From Choanephora cucurbitarum (lineage: Eukaryota > Mucoromycota > Mucoromycetes > Mucorales > Choanephoraceae), in contig JAIWNI010000043.1 in assembly GCA_025331435.1 (NCBI GenBank), forward strand, positions 62,001-126,000: a stretch of 64,000 bases of DNA, read 5' to 3'. Below, piece after piece: positions 32,381 through 44,004 of the stretch. Below the pieces are notes generated by a model. That model made no database searches. It had not been told where the DNA came from and saw only the letters and a list, made by a program, of their open reading frames with translations. Made by a program: the position numbers and the translations under genes. The first letter of the stretch is position 1; each line of letters starts with the position of its first letter.

Positions 32381-32986
32381 GCATTACAGACAGAATCGTT
32401 GTCAACTCTCTTACATTTATGGATAGAGGACTATGGTTAATTGGATTGGCAAGGAGGTATACTTTCTATCATTAAAATGATGCACTTTCCAACACGCTTT
32501 TGCTTACGTACAACCCAATACGCTTTTTTTTTTGTATAAGCATGCAGTGTTTCGTCTATAAAAGTCTTTTCAGATTCTACTCACTGTTTTTCTTTTACTC
32601 TCATTTTTTTTTTTTGATAAATGCAGCGCTGACGTTCAATCTCAATCCTTAGCGACACAGTACACTGAGTCAAGAGATTCTTGCTTTCAACAATGCATCA
32701 TATAAATTTATATTCTTGATCAAATGTGCTTATTGAGACGAGGGTTTGGTTTCCTTCAAGCAAGACTTTCATAGAGTCAGTCTTCAATTGAGTTTTTGCC
32801 TTCTTGAATCCGATGTTGCTCAGGCCATATAGTTTATGGTTGTAACTGAGACACAAGCGAAGGTCAACGCTGAAAGTATTGTTTTTGGTATGTGAAAAAA
32901 TGCTGTGAGTTATTTGTGGAGGTAAATCGTTGATTGACTTACAGTAAGGGTTCATGAGTTTATTTAAATAAGTAATGTAGAGGGTA

Positions 32987-34959
32987 TTAGATTTGTAAGA
33001 ATAAGGATACAACCAAGTAGCCATTTAAGCCGATTAATAATAATGATATTAAGATAGCAATTATATTGTACACGAGACCATTTGCATAAGTCAGAGGCGT
33101 TGGCCAGCTTGTCAGAACACCAAGTGCTTTTTCTGAAATAGCCTGTACATCAGCAATAGCCTGTTGATCTGATGGTGATGGATCTTTGCGAAAACAATAA
33201 TTTTTGATCGAATGAATGTTTACTTTGCTAAATTGAGGAAAACGAATCCAATCTGATCTGGAATTGGAGAACCGAAGACGGGCAAAGGTGCGATCGACTA
33301 ATGACATCTTGCTTTGGTCTACTGTAGAAATCAACTCTGGTTCCATGTTCTTGGCTTCTACAACAAGTTCCAGTTTCATGCATTTCTCTTTTGCAGTAAA
33401 ATAGATCAAGGGAACAACAGCAAACGGTAGTTGGATACTGAGGGCTACTTGACTGGCTACAAGCATATTGCTTAAGCCAGATCGACCAGCTACACAAGCT
33501 GCTATCATGGCAGGTGTAATAGCAATCAATCGTGTGATAATTCTTCTAATCCAAGGTCGAGTTGTCATACCAAGAAACCCACTCATGATCACTAACAAAA
33601 AAAAAATTTAGAAAAGAGATGTGTCCCTCCTTTTTTGACACTACCTTGACCAGCTAAAGTAGCTGTTAATGTACTTGATTGACCAGCGCATAATAAAGCA
33701 AGTGCAAACACAACAGCGGCAGGTGGACCAAGGTATTCTTTCAATAAAGCATGTGCACTGAACAGATCTTCTACTTGCTGTTGATTGCCACTGGAGCTAT
33801 AATAGAAATTAGCAGAAGCGACGATCAAAATAGCACAGTTGATGAAGAATGCAAAGGTCAATGCAACAATGAGATCAATGAAACTGTAATGCAAGTTTCT
33901 TTTTAACGATGTTGTCAAAAACTTCTCAAGTGCCACCAGATCGATACCGCCTGTACGCGAGGCACAGGATACGGTATCGTCATCCAGTGTCGTAAGGTCT
34001 GTCATTTTCTCATCCTGAGCAACTTGAGTTGTCTCCTTGACTTCAGCATTGAATGGGTTACTCTTGATAAGCCATTGTTCACCATATTTAACAATACGCG
34101 GTCTCTCACAACGCCATTCTCGACAACGCGCTTGAACAATAAAACTATGAAGGTAAAGATTATGCGGCATGACTTGAGGTAACACATTCATTAGTCAGAT
34201 GATACAACGTTTTTCTTTTTTTTTTTTACCTGTAGCACCAATAATGCCGATAGCCACATAAAGAATCTCCGGTTGAGTGAAAATTTCTTTTGTAGGAAGA
34301 AACCCTTTAAAGACATCGACAGCAACAATATCGGAATAAGCCAATTCGATAATAAAGCAGATACCAACAGCAGACACAAGCATCATCACAAATATCTCAA
34401 AGAAACGGACCATTCTTAATGAGGCAGAGTCTGAATTAGAATCGGGTGTTTCGGAGTCACTGGCTTCTTCATTATAGAACAACAGGATGATGAAGACGTC
34501 TACAGCTGTGATAGCCACACCTGCTGGTAAAGGTAGTTTAGGAAACAACAGGTTCAGGGCTATAGCAGACCCTATCACCTCAGCAATATCAGTAGCAATA
34601 ATCGCAATCTCAGCAAGGACATAGAGAAAGAAGTTTAGGTAACGATTAAAGTGTTTTCGTGAAGCAGCTGCCAAATCTAAACCAGCTACAGTGCCTAATC
34701 TGATTGTCAAGTTTTGTAAAAAGACAGCAATGATATTTGAAATCAAGATGATAAAGAGCAGTCGATAACCAAATGAAGATCCTCCTTCCATGTCTGTTGC
34801 CCAATTTCCTGGATCCAAACTAAATGCCAAAATTAAAATGCATCAATTGACAATAAGAGATTTTTTTTTTCTTATAGCTTACTAGCCAACTGCCACCATA
34901 AAACCTGGTCCAACAAACTTCCCTAATGTCTTTAGGTACTTTTTTGTTCTTTGAAGCAT
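32987..34959 (-). CDS. NRAMP-family divalent metal transporter
   Basis: Four exons in phase: complement(34883-34959), complement(34230-34819), complement(33645-34172) and complement(32987-33591), giving 599 residues. TM1 carries the metal-binding DPGN motif (YLDPGNWATD), which is split by intron 1 and restored by splicing. TM6 has the second key motif (ATVMPHNLYLHS), restored across intron 2. About a dozen hydrophobic helices are visible (e.g. YLNFFLYVLAEIAIIATDIA, ILYVAIGIIGATV, FIDLIVALTFAFFINCAILI, ALALLCAGQSSTLTATLAGQ). A 60-residue hydrophilic loop follows TM6-7. Family function is proton-coupled uptake of Mn2+, Fe2+ or other divalent metals (yeast Smf1/2/3). GATA factor and ferroxidase genes lie within 8 kb. 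Confidence 0.93.
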
Positions 34960-37048
34960 TGTATTGTTTCTCTTTCTACACTGTTGCTAATCTTTTCTTC
35001 GGGATAAAGAAAAAAGAAAAAGAAAGAGAGAAAGAAATGGTAAAAATGAGAAAAGATTCATGTTAGACAGAGTCACATTAGCTCTCCGACTTCTGCTGAT
35101 TCTTTTAGCAAGAAATAACTGACCTGATATAGGGTTTTAAGGAGGGGGGGGGGATTGATGTGATAAACATAAATAGATATTATGCACATATTTCCACATT
35201 TCATACTACTGTCAATACGACTGAACTTGTCTTGTCTCAAAATACATAGGATTATCCGTCTACTTTGGATTGGAAATTTTTCTTTTCTTTTCATAAATTT
35301 CAGTGTGTGTGTGTAGTACAATTTAGACTTTAAACACTATAATTGGAATACTCTTTTCATATGATTTGCATAATAAAAAGCCTTTCTTTGAATTTCACCA
35401 TAGACGCAAGGAGCCGTTGTTTTCTAAAGAAAAAGAGAGAAGCACTGTCTTCTTATACATAAGTGAATTGAATGAAAGGAAGACAATCTTACACTAAAGC
35501 CATAACTAATTCATGACCTTGTTTATATGTAAACCACAAGATGTATAGGAATCACACATCTATCTCAAAGAAATAAGACTGCATACAATCATAATTTGCT
35601 CTTCTTTCTTGTTTAAAGCAGGAGAGACTCGTCTGATAAATCAACCTTCTGATTCTAAATCTGTTCTATTCTTCAAGACTGTCAATTGCAAGCAAAGAAA
35701 AGAAGAACTTGACCATGTTTCCTTAAGGCATGATGCCATTCACTAAAGACAGATGACCACTCTTTCGCTATTACAAGGTCAGACTAGATTGATTCTCTAT
35801 TTTGACTCAAGAAGAAGAAGAAGAAAGGATTTGTCTTGGAGAAATGATAAAAAGGAAAGCAATTGAGAAAGTAAAATAAGGAAATAGCAGGCTTAGATGA
35901 GTTTCGATGGTAAGAAAATCAACCTACAGCTTGAGTGCGAAATTTCCTTAGAGGGAAGCAGCCGTCTACTGTTGTATGCTTCTATTTTTGTCCCTCAATG
36001 ATACTGTGAGAAGCCTAGTGCAGTAATCGCTCAATTTAAGAGTATGTCATTCTTTGACTTAAAGTTCGCTTCAGGCACCATTTGATCTTGAAAAGTAGGC
36101 TCAATATAAGCATGCAAACCTAAGCTATATTCTCACTATTGTATAAGCTAACGTTGATTCCAATAAAGATTCTCTTGTTATTTGATACAATCATGTGTTT
36201 TGATTAAAATTCCTCCCCCAAAAAATAATAATGGATTTCTCAGTCATTAAATAAGGCGTGTCTTCACCCATCATCAGAACAAGTATGTTTCATTATTGGC
36301 TACAACTTCCGAATATTGATGTTGACACCATAACTACTCAAATGCGATTGGCTGATTGACTTTAGTACGGAAGCAACCGTTACGTTTAATATCTCTGAAT
36401 TTAAATGCTTCTCTACTGATGACTCGCTCTTTTCTTTTCTCTTTTTTGTTTCTCTCTCTCTCTCTAGTTGCTATAGAAACAAGTTAATTTGGTCGAAAAA
36501 GAATGACGATTGTCTATCTATTCTAGCAACATATAGTCTATTTTTACCATAAGAAGGTAATAAAAAATAAAAACTCCACTGTTTGATCCCGAAAGATCTT
36601 TTAGGTCATTTTCAGCCAATGATTCGATAACAAGATAACGAAAAAAAAAAATTCTGGAAGAACTAACATGTGTTACACTTGACAAAAAGAAATTGAAAAA
36701 AAATTTTTTTTTTATAACAGTGAACAACACGGGAAAAATGACTCATGAAAAAGTTTAAAATGTTGAATTGTATGTGTTATTTCTTTTTTAACAACGTGTC
36801 TAGGTCATAAGATCCATTGTGATTCTCTGTTTATAGCCATTTATAGACACATGCGATAACAAAAGACAGGATGATGATAGATGATTGGCTTCTTTCATCT
36901 CTAAAGTCTTTTAAGGACTGGGTGGGAAATAGTCCAATTGATCATTTGATGGAATCTGATTGGAAGAGATTATCTCAAGTTTATTTTTCTTTTTTTATCC
37001 CTTTTTTTTTATCTTTTCTTCTTTTCTTTTTCTTTATTTTCGTCTAAC
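34960..37048. other. 2.1-kb intergenic between NRAMP and GATA genes
   Basis: Divergent promoters at both ends. It holds a short G run at about 35140, a TC microsatellite near 36445-36470 and a 60-bp pyrimidine-rich tract just before the GATA start. No gene is supported. Confidence 0.45.
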
Positions 37049-37687
37049 ATGGTTTCTTCTATGCACCTACAACAAATCAAAACCCGCAAGCGATCTCTTA
37101 CTCGCTGTGTGGAATGCCAACTGTCTTTTCGTCCTCATGTGTGGGGTCGTGAAAGCGGTAAAGGCCCTGTATGCGATCAATGTTCAAACAAAACCTTTCG
37201 ATTTATTGAAGAGAATAATAAGGAAACAGAAAATGTGATATGCGCCAATTGCCAGGCAACCACCACGCCTCTCTGGAGAAGAGATGCCAAGGGAAATACC
37301 ATCTGCAATGCCTGTGGTCTCTACTATAAATTACATCATGTCCATCGCCCTGCCACAATGATGCGCACTGAAATCAAACGGAGAAGACGATGTGCCTCTA
37401 ACGAAAAGAAAAAGAACCGTAAATTAAGCATGGACAGTGACAGTTCACTTTCCTCAGAAGACAAATTGACATTACCTCCCATCCAATCCTATCACCCCAC
37501 ACCTTGTTCTCATACAATTGACTCTCTCTATTCAAGACGCTTAGAATTACAGCAAGAAGTCAGTCGTCTATCTAAATTGCTATCATCCACAGTAGCCAAA
37601 TTATCCGATGTGGATCAGGCTATCATTGCTCATCAGCCTGAAGAACCCAAATTACCACCTATTTCTTTAGGTTTTCCTATCTTTTAA
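37049..37687 (+). CDS. GATA zinc-finger transcription factor
   Basis: A 212-residue single exon with ATG start. Residues about 72-96 form a canonical fungal GATA finger: CANCQATTTPLWRRD...CNAC (CX2CX17CX2C) with the TTPLWRRD loop and the basic tail GLYYKLHHVHRP. Upstream lies a second, variant finger, CVECQLSFRPHVWGRESG...CDQC (CX2CX18CX2C), lacking the TPLWR core. The middle is Lys/Arg- then Ser-rich, and residues about 160-195 (RRLELQQEVSRLSKLLSSTV) suggest a coiled coil. Two fingers plus a C-terminal coiled coil recall iron-responsive repressors (SRE/Fep1/Urbs1 type), but the N-finger is atypical and the protein is short, so nitrogen- or light-type roles cannot be excluded. It converges on asparagine synthetase, 69 bp apart. 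Confidence 0.9.
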   Translation: MVSSMHLQQIKTRKRSLTRCVECQLSFRPHVWGRESGKGPVCDQCSNKTFRFIEENNKETENVICANCQATTTPLWRRDAKGNTICNACGLYYKLHHVHRPATMMRTEIKRRRRCASNEKKKNRKLSMDSDSSLSSEDKLTLPPIQSYHPTPCSHTIDSLYSRRLELQQEVSRLSKLLSSTVAKLSDVDQAIIAHQPEEPKLPPISLGFPIF

Positions 37688-37756
37688 TTAAAAATACCCC
37701 CAAAATTATTATTATTCTTTCTATTATATACAAAATAAATCAGTGGCTTTTTTTTT

Positions 37757-39606
37757 TTAATAAGCTTGATCATGGTTCTTTTGAGCACGACCAGAGGGAT
37801 CAGAGGGACAACCCCAATCAGCACGAGGAATCCATCTGACGACAGAGGCAGTACAGGCAGGTTGAGGGAACCATTGTTCAAACATGACACGGTACATATA
37901 AGCTTCCTTAGTATCAGGTGTATCCTTAGACCATCGACTGCCAGCCTGAGCCAGTTCTTCAGAAGACACCTTATTCTCACTGACGGCCTTCAAGGTATCA
38001 ATCCAGCTGTAACCAACACCATCCGAGAATTGTTCCTTTTGACGCCACAAGATGTTGTCAGGCAAATAAGGCTTGGCTTCAGGATCATCCGAGGTATCAA
38101 AGGCTTTACGGATAATGTACTTTTCAGCACGACCTTGATCTTTTTTATGGAGCTTTTCTTCAGGGGTCACATTCATGGCAACTTCCAAGAATTCCTTATC
38201 CAAAAAGGGAACACGGGCTTCCAGACCCCAGGCCATAGTGGATTTGTTGGCACGAAGACAATCGGCTGTATGCAAGTTCTTGACACGGGTCACGCATTCA
38301 GTATGGAAGGCAGCAGCATCAGGGGCCTGGTGGAAGTAAAGGTAGCCACCAAACACTTCATCAGAACCTTCACCCGACAAGACCATCTTGACACCCAAAG
38401 CCTTGATCTTACGAGAGAGAAGGTACATGGGAGTAGAGGCACGGATGGTAGTCACATCATAGGTTTCCAAGTGATAGATGACATCACTGACAGCATCTAA
38501 AGCTTCTTGAATGGTGAAAGTCAATTCATGATGAATGGTACCCAAGAATTTAGCCACTTCTCTAGCAGCCAACAGATCAGGGGAACCAGGGAGACCAATG
38601 GAAAAGGAATGAACACCAGGCCAACTCTTGGGTCCACCTGAAAATAAAAAAAAAAAAAAATCAGTTTCATATCCCTAAACCAATCAAAATCACTTACTTT
38701 CATCAAATTGATCATCTTCAGTTGTCGTACCACTGGCAATCTTCTGAGCTTCTCTGACAGCAATAGAGGCAATCAGACTAGAATCAAGACCACCTGACAA
38801 CAAAACACCATAAGGCACTTCAGCCATCAATCGCTTATGAACAGCCTTTTCAAGGGATTCTCTCAGGGCCTTGAGATCAGCAGGGTGAGTAGGAATCTTG
38901 TGTTCATCCCACCAGGTAGGGTTAAACCAACGGCTGGTTTCCTTAGTCTCAGAGTCATAGAGGTGACCAGGAGGGAAAGCAAGGATCTTGTCACATTCTT
39001 CGTTCAAGGCCTTTAATTCAGAAGAGAAATAGACAGCGTCAGGCATCTTGCTGTTCCAACCATAGTAGAGAGTGGTGATACCAATAGGATCACGGGCAGC
39101 AATGATTCTGTTACGCTTGACATCCAAGAGAACAAAGGAGAACATACCATCCAGCTGGTTGACGAGATCAGTGCCCATTTCATCGTACATGTGCATAATG
39201 ACTTCACAGTCAGAGTTGGTCTTGAATTGATGAGGCTTCTTTAGCTGCTTTCTCAAGTGCTTATGGTTATAGATTTCACCATTGACACAGAGAACATAGT
39301 TACCATCTTCACTGACAAGAGGTTGAGCACCCGATTCTAAAAAGAAGGATCAGTAATCAAGCCTTTCTGTTAAATCACTCACTTACCAACACCCACAATA
39401 GCCAGACGTTCATGACAAAAGATGTTGTTCTTGACAACATGACAACCACTCCAATCAGGACCACGGTGTCTGATTCTAGGATGTATTGTTTAATTTTACA
39501 TAGGGATCTAAGTGGATGATACTTACTTCTTTGAGAGATAGAGAGCACGTTGACGATAGGCATCAACATCACCCTGATAGTTACAGACAGCAAAAATACC
39601 ACACAT
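37757..39606 (-). CDS. ASN1: Asparagine synthetase (glutamine-hydrolysing)
   Basis: Four exons in phase: complement(39527-39606), complement(39387-39469), complement(38698-39336) and complement(37757-38637), giving 560 residues, the usual length. It starts MCGIF, where Cys2 is the glutaminase nucleophile. [17 protein letters not shown] and CVNGEIYNH are conserved amidotransferase motifs. The synthetase half has [14 protein letters not shown] (PP-loop binding ATP), [16 protein letters not shown] and [15 protein letters not shown]. It makes asparagine from aspartate, ATP and glutamine in the cytosol. The C-terminus (PSGRAQKNH) is also family-typical. It is divergent from the multicopper oxidase gene; the shared upstream region carries a cluster of GATA sites. 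Confidence 0.97.
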
Positions 39607-39910
39607 AGTAATGAAATATAGAAGAAGAAGAAGAACAAGAATACATGCAGCCATTTCAATTTATAGACGATCTCCTCCTCTCTCTCTCTCTTCTAATCGG
39701 TGTTTAAATAATAGGTTTAGTTACTTTAATTGGTTAGAGATAGGTCCTATATCACCCGCATGTGGGTAATACTGTTGAATTCATGAGTAAACATGGCATC
39801 AATCAAATAACAATCCAAGTCAAGATACAGCTCATGCTATCAAGGGCCATTCAATATCAAAGCAAGAGTTATAGCTACAAAGTTCTTATGAAAAGAATGA
39901 AGAGAGAATT

Positions 39911-40018
39911 TGATAAGTTACACAATGTGTCTTGCCCATCATGACTCATGTAAACTATTTGGTGCTTTGATTTATCACATTCCGTGACTTGTCTTTTGTT
40001 ATCAAACTTTGAAGATAA
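39911..40018. promoter_or_regulatory. Cluster of four WGATAA sites
   Basis: TGATAA at 39911, TTATCA (reverse of TGATAA) at 39972 and 39999, and AGATAA at 40013, all within 108 bp of the 1-kb region between divergent ASN1 and the multicopper oxidase. They lie about 305-412 bp upstream of the ASN1 ATG. WGATAA is the consensus of fungal GATA factors for nitrogen or iron control. Function is inferred. Confidence 0.45.
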
Positions 40019-40609
40019 CAGATAGGTTAGTTTATAACCCTTTAGGCCCTTCTTTTTTTCTCTATTTTTTTTTTTTATTTAAAATACAGGTCCATCTTTA
40101 AACAAGATACTTGAAAAAAAAACCTAAGGATTTTCTCTCTCTTTTTTAAGAAATAAAATAGATAGAAAATGAAGAAACGCGTTTAACTGGAAGGACATTG
40201 GATAGAACAGATATATTCTATAAGTAAGATTAAAAGAAGAGAGAAAAATGGGACATACGTTGGGTATTACAAATTAGGAAAGATCGAAGCAAATTGATCA
40301 CACACACACACAACTTTATCTTCAACTGACAGTGAATCTTAAATGGTCGGTGCTTTCTTTCACGTAATTTCATTGGCACTATGGGTGTGAAAATACATGA
40401 ATTCTTTTTCTTTGTGTTCCTTACAGATCACACCAATCCCATGCCAGGAACGCATTCCACCTTCTTAATTTGTACATGTCCGTTGAACCACTGTTTCCAA
40501 GCTTTCTCCAGAAAAAAGTGTCTTCTTTCGGGGGGATGACAGCAGCGGTCATTTAATTTTTTTTCTAAAGAGGGGGGGGGCCTCCCTATTTTTTTTTTCT
40601 TTTGCTTCA

Positions 40610-42663
40610 ATGCAACTTTATCTAATTATCCTCACCTATTTTGTATGCATCCATACAAAACGAGTAGAATATGATTGGTTTCTTCAATACAAACATGTCA
40701 ATCCTGATGGTCTTTATGAGCGACGGGTCATCAGTATCAATAACCAATGGCCGTAAAGTAATTCTTTCTTATGATTATCCACTTACTAACTACAAGCCAA
40801 GTCCTGTACCAGTTCGACTTCAGATCAATGATACACTTGTACTTAACGTATATAATCAGTTAAATGAGCCTACTGTCATTCATTCGCATGGTATTCTACA
40901 GAACAATGGATCTCATCTGTATGATGGGGCTGTCATGGTCACACAATGGTAAAAAAAAATTGTTAATTTCAACCTTGATCTCATTCCTTACAAAGTCCTA
41001 TTTCTCCCCATTCTAATTTCACCTATGTATTTCCTGTGACCCAGGCAGGTACATTCTGGATGCACAGTCATTTTAAAGTACAATATATGGATGGATTACG
41101 AGTGCCTTTGATTGTGTATGATCCAGATGAGCCTATGGAATATGATCAAGATGAGATTGTTACTGTTTCTGGTAAAGAAGAAACTATAGACATGTTTAGA
41201 CTGAACTTATATCATTCTAGAGTGGTATCATCAGGATACCTATCTGAATCTAGAGAAATACATGCATCGAGATAATCTAGAAGGAATAGAGCCTATACCT
41301 CGTAAGCAACTGATAGAAGGCTAGATTGATTCACTCACTGTTTTAGATGATTAGAGTCTGGATTGATCAATGACAACAGACAGACGTATTTTCAATTTAG
41401 AGCCAACAAGACCTATCGCCTTAGATTGATCAATATGTCTGGTATGGCATCCTTTCGTATCTATCTAGAAGATCATACTATGGAAATCATTGAGTTGGAT
41501 GGTGTAAAGTGTTCTTGTGCAATAGTAAAGCTATGACTCAATGTCAATCGGATAGGTTCTTACTCAACCCACCCTCACATCCAGTGTCTATCTATCTGCT
41601 GGACAGCGTATGTCTGTATTGATCGAGACAAAGCAGACAACTGAATTCAACTATTATTTACATGCTGATATGGATCCTGATATGTTTGATACTTTACCTG
41701 ATGATCTTCTTCTCAGTTAAGTCATCCCATTGAATATTGTTATTATTTGCTTACCTGGCAATGTTAGATATCACAGCACCTGTCTATTATGATACACACC
41801 ATGACACTTTTAAGAGAGTGACAACCAAGACAGAATACGCTAAAGAAGATATCTTGATACCACCTTGGAAGCATACAGATGTACTGATACCTGATCTACA
41901 AATCAACATGACAATGGATTTCATGGTCAATACAGATGGCCTTAATCATGGTGTCATCAACACCATTCCTTATTTACCCCCTCTTGTGCCCACTTTACAT
42001 ACATTACTCACTATGGGTGATCTGGCCAAGAACACAAAAGTGTATGGACCACAATCCCAAGCGTATGTATTCCAACTCAACCAAGTGATTGAAATTGTCC
42101 TGAACAATCTGGATGATGGCATGCATCCTTGTAAGTGTATGAATAAAATTTACAGATTAGATCACTCATCATCCATAGTTCATCTGCATGGCCATGTCTT
42201 TCAGGTCATAGCCCGTGGAGAAGGTATCTATTATGTTAACCAGACAATCCACTCCAGTTATCCTACTGTGCGTGATACCATCACTGTACCTGCTAATGGG
42301 TATCTTATCTTGAGATTCAAGGCAGATAATCCAGGTGTGTGGTTCTTTCATTGTCATGTAGATTGGCATCTCCCTGCAGGTTTGGCCGCTACCTTTATTA
42401 CTGCTCCTGAACTGGTTCAACAACAGACTAGGCTACCTTCATCATTTGATCGTCTCTGCCATGATGCTCATTTACCTTCAAGAGGGAATGCAGCTGGAAG
42501 GGAAGGATTGGATCTGAAGGGTGTGCCTGATGGTATTCGACCTGTTGTTAAGACAGAGATGTTATGGGCAGGATGGATAGCTACCTTCTTTGGCTTCAGT
42601 AGTATTCTATGGCATGTTTGGACAAATGATGATGATGATGATGATGGGTTGATTGTTCCATAA
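40610..42663 (+). CDS. Fet3-like multicopper oxidase (probable ferroxidase)
   Basis: Eight exons in phase: 40610-40752, 40802-40948, 40996-41171, 41221-41301, 41355-41503, 41556-41715, 41768-42130 and 42179-42663, total 567 residues. An N-terminal hydrophobic signal peptide (MQLYLIILTYFVCI) precedes three cupredoxin domains. All four copper motifs are present: IHSHGI, WMHSHF, HPFHLHGH (formed only after removing the 48-nt intron at 42131-42178) and HCHVDWHLPAGL. Several N-X-S/T sites suggest secretion. A C-terminal helix (MLWAGWIATFFGFSSILWHVW) anchors it, with a short acidic tail, which is Fet3 architecture. By family it oxidises Fe2+ for a permease; no FTR1 permease is next to it, so laccase-like activity remains possible. 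Confidence 0.88.
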
Positions 42664-42761
42664 GGCATTCTAACTCCCCTTTTTTTTCTCTCCTTTTTAA
42701 TACTCTCCTTTTCTATTGATTTCTTTTCTCTCTCTCTTTTTTCTTTTTATTCATCATCAGT

Positions 42762-43447
42762 ATGGTGCTTGCCAGTCTCTATATTGTCAGTCTAAGATGG
42801 AAACCACCTAAACTGATGTTTATGGAACCTCAACAGAAAATCATGGCTAGACTTGCTTTACATGTATAAAAGTGCTTCTTTATTTCTAAAGATAATCATA
42901 AACAAAGTTGATTTAGATACCAGAAGCTCTAATTCAAGCTCAATTGGATCGATTGGATCAACTTGTGCGTCATCAATGTCCTAGTCATCATATTGATCTC
43001 TATGTCTTTATTATGGCTGTCTTGTGTGTTGTCTGTTCTGCTATCTTTACCTTTGTGGCTCGATCACTTGAGATATCTATGTGGTGTCCACTCTTGTTAC
43101 TCTTGATTCCAACTGGCTTGAGTTTCTGGACAAGCAAAAGAAGATCCACCTTGGCCAATCGAACCAAAGAGGTAAAAAAAAAAAGATGGTTAAACAAGAG
43201 ATAGACTCAACTCAATTGTTTATAGTTTGAAAGTGTAGTAAGAAAGACATTGTATGACTTTACTACTCTCAATCCACCTATCTTATGGTCATTAGAACCA
43301 GTGGCTTTGGATCATATTCCCTTTCCATCTGCTAAGCTCTGTTTGATGATACAATTGACTGAATTAGATGATCAATTGCCTAGTTACCAAGAAGCCATCA
43401 TGACTCACTCTATACAAATGCCTGAACCTGTTGCTATGACAATTTAA
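42762..43447 (+). CDS. Small membrane protein of unknown function
   Basis: Three exons in phase: 42762-42863, 42917-43171 and 43226-43447, total 192 residues; it starts 98 bp after the oxidase stop. It has a short N-terminal hydrophobic start (MVLASLYIVSL), and two adjacent helices at about 65-112 (IDLYVFIMAVLCVVCSAIFTF and MWCPLLLLLIPTGLSFW) form the clear membrane part. The tail carries QLPSYQEAI, close to the PY-type motif (PPxYxEA) that recruits Nedd4/Rsp5 ubiquitin ligases; the first Pro is Leu here. No family is recognised. Proximity to the oxidase could mean a functional pair, but this is inference. Confidence 0.7.
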
Positions 43448-43474
43448 AATTATATTTAAAAAAAAAGTTGGTTT

Positions 43475-43888
43475 TTAATCTTGTTTTGTATCCATGGCAA
43501 TAAATGGTTGAGGATGTTGGTTGTACATTGGCCAAGGAGGAAGGACAGCCTACAAAGGAGTTAATCAAGTTGTTCTTTTTTTTTTTGTTTATGGGATGCC
43601 CCCTTACAATGATAGTCAATATAAAACCAACTACAAATACCACAAGCAACTGTTGTAATGATGCTGTTGAATAGCCTACAATCAAACTGACCACCTATGA
43701 ATACAGGTTTAGAAGTTGGGAATTTGTGTATATACAAAATAACTTACACCAGTGATAATAAGCAATGCATGTGCCAGTTGATCTGTCTTCTTTTGACCTT
43801 CAAAATCCTAAAGTGATGTTTAGTGATGAACGCGATCTTCTTTTCATAGACTCACAATAGTACACTCAATCAGATCAGTCCAAGTCAT
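43475..43888 (-). CDS. SPC1: Signal peptidase complex subunit 1
   Basis: Four short exons, complement of 43856-43888, 43748-43807, 43608-43694 and 43475-43549, all phase 0, give 84 residues. The protein reads IDFEGQKKTDQL, two hydrophobic helices (ALLIITGVVSLIVGYSTASL and LLVVFVVGFILTIIAV) and LPPWPMYNQHP, the complete signature of SPC12/SPCS1. It is a small accessory subunit of the ER signal peptidase that helps select substrates. The first exon (11 residues) was chosen because it supplies an ATG and an exact splice to DFEGQK. No single frame covers the gene, so simple ORF scans miss it. Confidence 0.93.
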
Positions 43889-44004
43889 TCTAAAAGAATT
43901 AAAAAAAAAGAATATTTAAACCAAACATACTTTAATCTCCTGTTTAGCGGACATTGAATGAATGGCATAGAGATAGACTACCATATTTTTTTTATTTTTT
44001 ATCC

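Noticed and set aside
32698..33024. Minus-strand ORF downstream of the NRAMP stop
   Set aside because: Overlaps the NRAMP last exon in another frame; no domain.
35138..35152. Poly-G run as a possible telomere or G-quadruplex signal
   Set aside because: A single homopolymer tract without repeated G-blocks.
36960..37238. ORF over the GATA start region
   Set aside because: Shadow frame of a pyrimidine-rich leader and the GATA gene.
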